33,586 bases of DNA from BS750m-G4 sp964472195 (GTDB taxonomy: Bacteria; Bacteroidota; Ignavibacteria; Tepidaquicellales; Tepidaquicellaceae): contig CAYYJH010000023.1 in the NCBI GenBank assembly GCA_964472195.1, forward strand, positions 1-33,586, written 5' to 3'. The position numbers and the translations under genes are program-made. The notes beneath the pieces were generated by a model that made no database searches, was not told where the DNA came from, and saw only the letters and a list, made by a program, of their open reading frames with translations. Positions 33,581 to 33,586 of this stretch are shown here, in pieces; within the stretch, counting starts at the first letter, position 1, and each line of letters starts with the position of its first letter.

Positions 33581-33586
33581 AAATAA

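Noticed and set aside
1..33586. tRNA, rRNA, insertion sequence or prophage genes
   Set aside because: No cloverleaf, conserved rRNA block, transposase motif or phage structural gene was seen in any intergenic stretch or long frame.

Overview
This AT-rich window reads like a chromosome segment of a Bacteroidota/Chlorobiota/Ignavibacteriota-type bacterium. The main clues are the type IX secretion-style C-terminal tail on the 23574-25148 protein (YPNPFNP motif and a GVYVYRL-like end), a fused CcoN-CcoO oxidase subunit, TTG starts, weak Shine-Dalgarno signals and heptamer-type AT-rich intergenic repeats. The phylum call is an inference from these features. A run of 100 N at 26917-27016 marks a scaffold join.

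Left part (1-14004, all minus strand). Read in the direction of transcription, this holds a hybrid histidine kinase, then a near-complete cbb3 cytochrome oxidase locus: copper ATPase CcoI, CcoS, a PLP trans-sulfuration enzyme, fused CcoN-CcoO, CcoQ, single-haem CcoP, CcoG, CcoH and a SafE-type membrane protein. A YARHG-domain lipoprotein and a truncated adenine deaminase follow. CcoQ (59 aa) and CcoS (52 aa) were found by direct translation. Together the genes encode a high-affinity terminal oxidase with its copper delivery and assembly factors.

Middle part (14115-23531). An exported protein made of six WKSDA repeats is divergent from a plus-strand run of a thioredoxin-like protein, a catalytic/non-catalytic M16 protease pair, a NicO/RcnA-like membrane protein and a CDF cation exporter. 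A minus-strand trio follows (5'-nucleotidase, secreted unknown, YjbQ). Then come a FetA/FetB-type ABC pair on the plus strand and an MmcQ/YjbR protein on the minus strand.

Right part (23574-33580). An Asp-box surface protein with a sorting tail is divergent from a four-gene 2-oxoacid:ferredoxin oxidoreductase operon (ferredoxin, alpha, beta interrupted by the gap, gamma), which ends at a clear intrinsic terminator. After it lie an alpha/beta hydrolase and an unknown membrane protein (plus), then a DUF2007 protein, an HdeD-like protein, a zinc-ribbon/beta-propeller protein and an aldehyde dehydrogenase (minus).

No rRNA, tRNA, CRISPR array, transposase or phage gene was seen. Most of the window is ordinary core metabolism. 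The points most worth a second look are the kinase lacking its phosphoacceptor histidine, the WKSDA repeat protein, the triple zinc-ribbon propeller protein and the unusual composition of the cbb3 locus.
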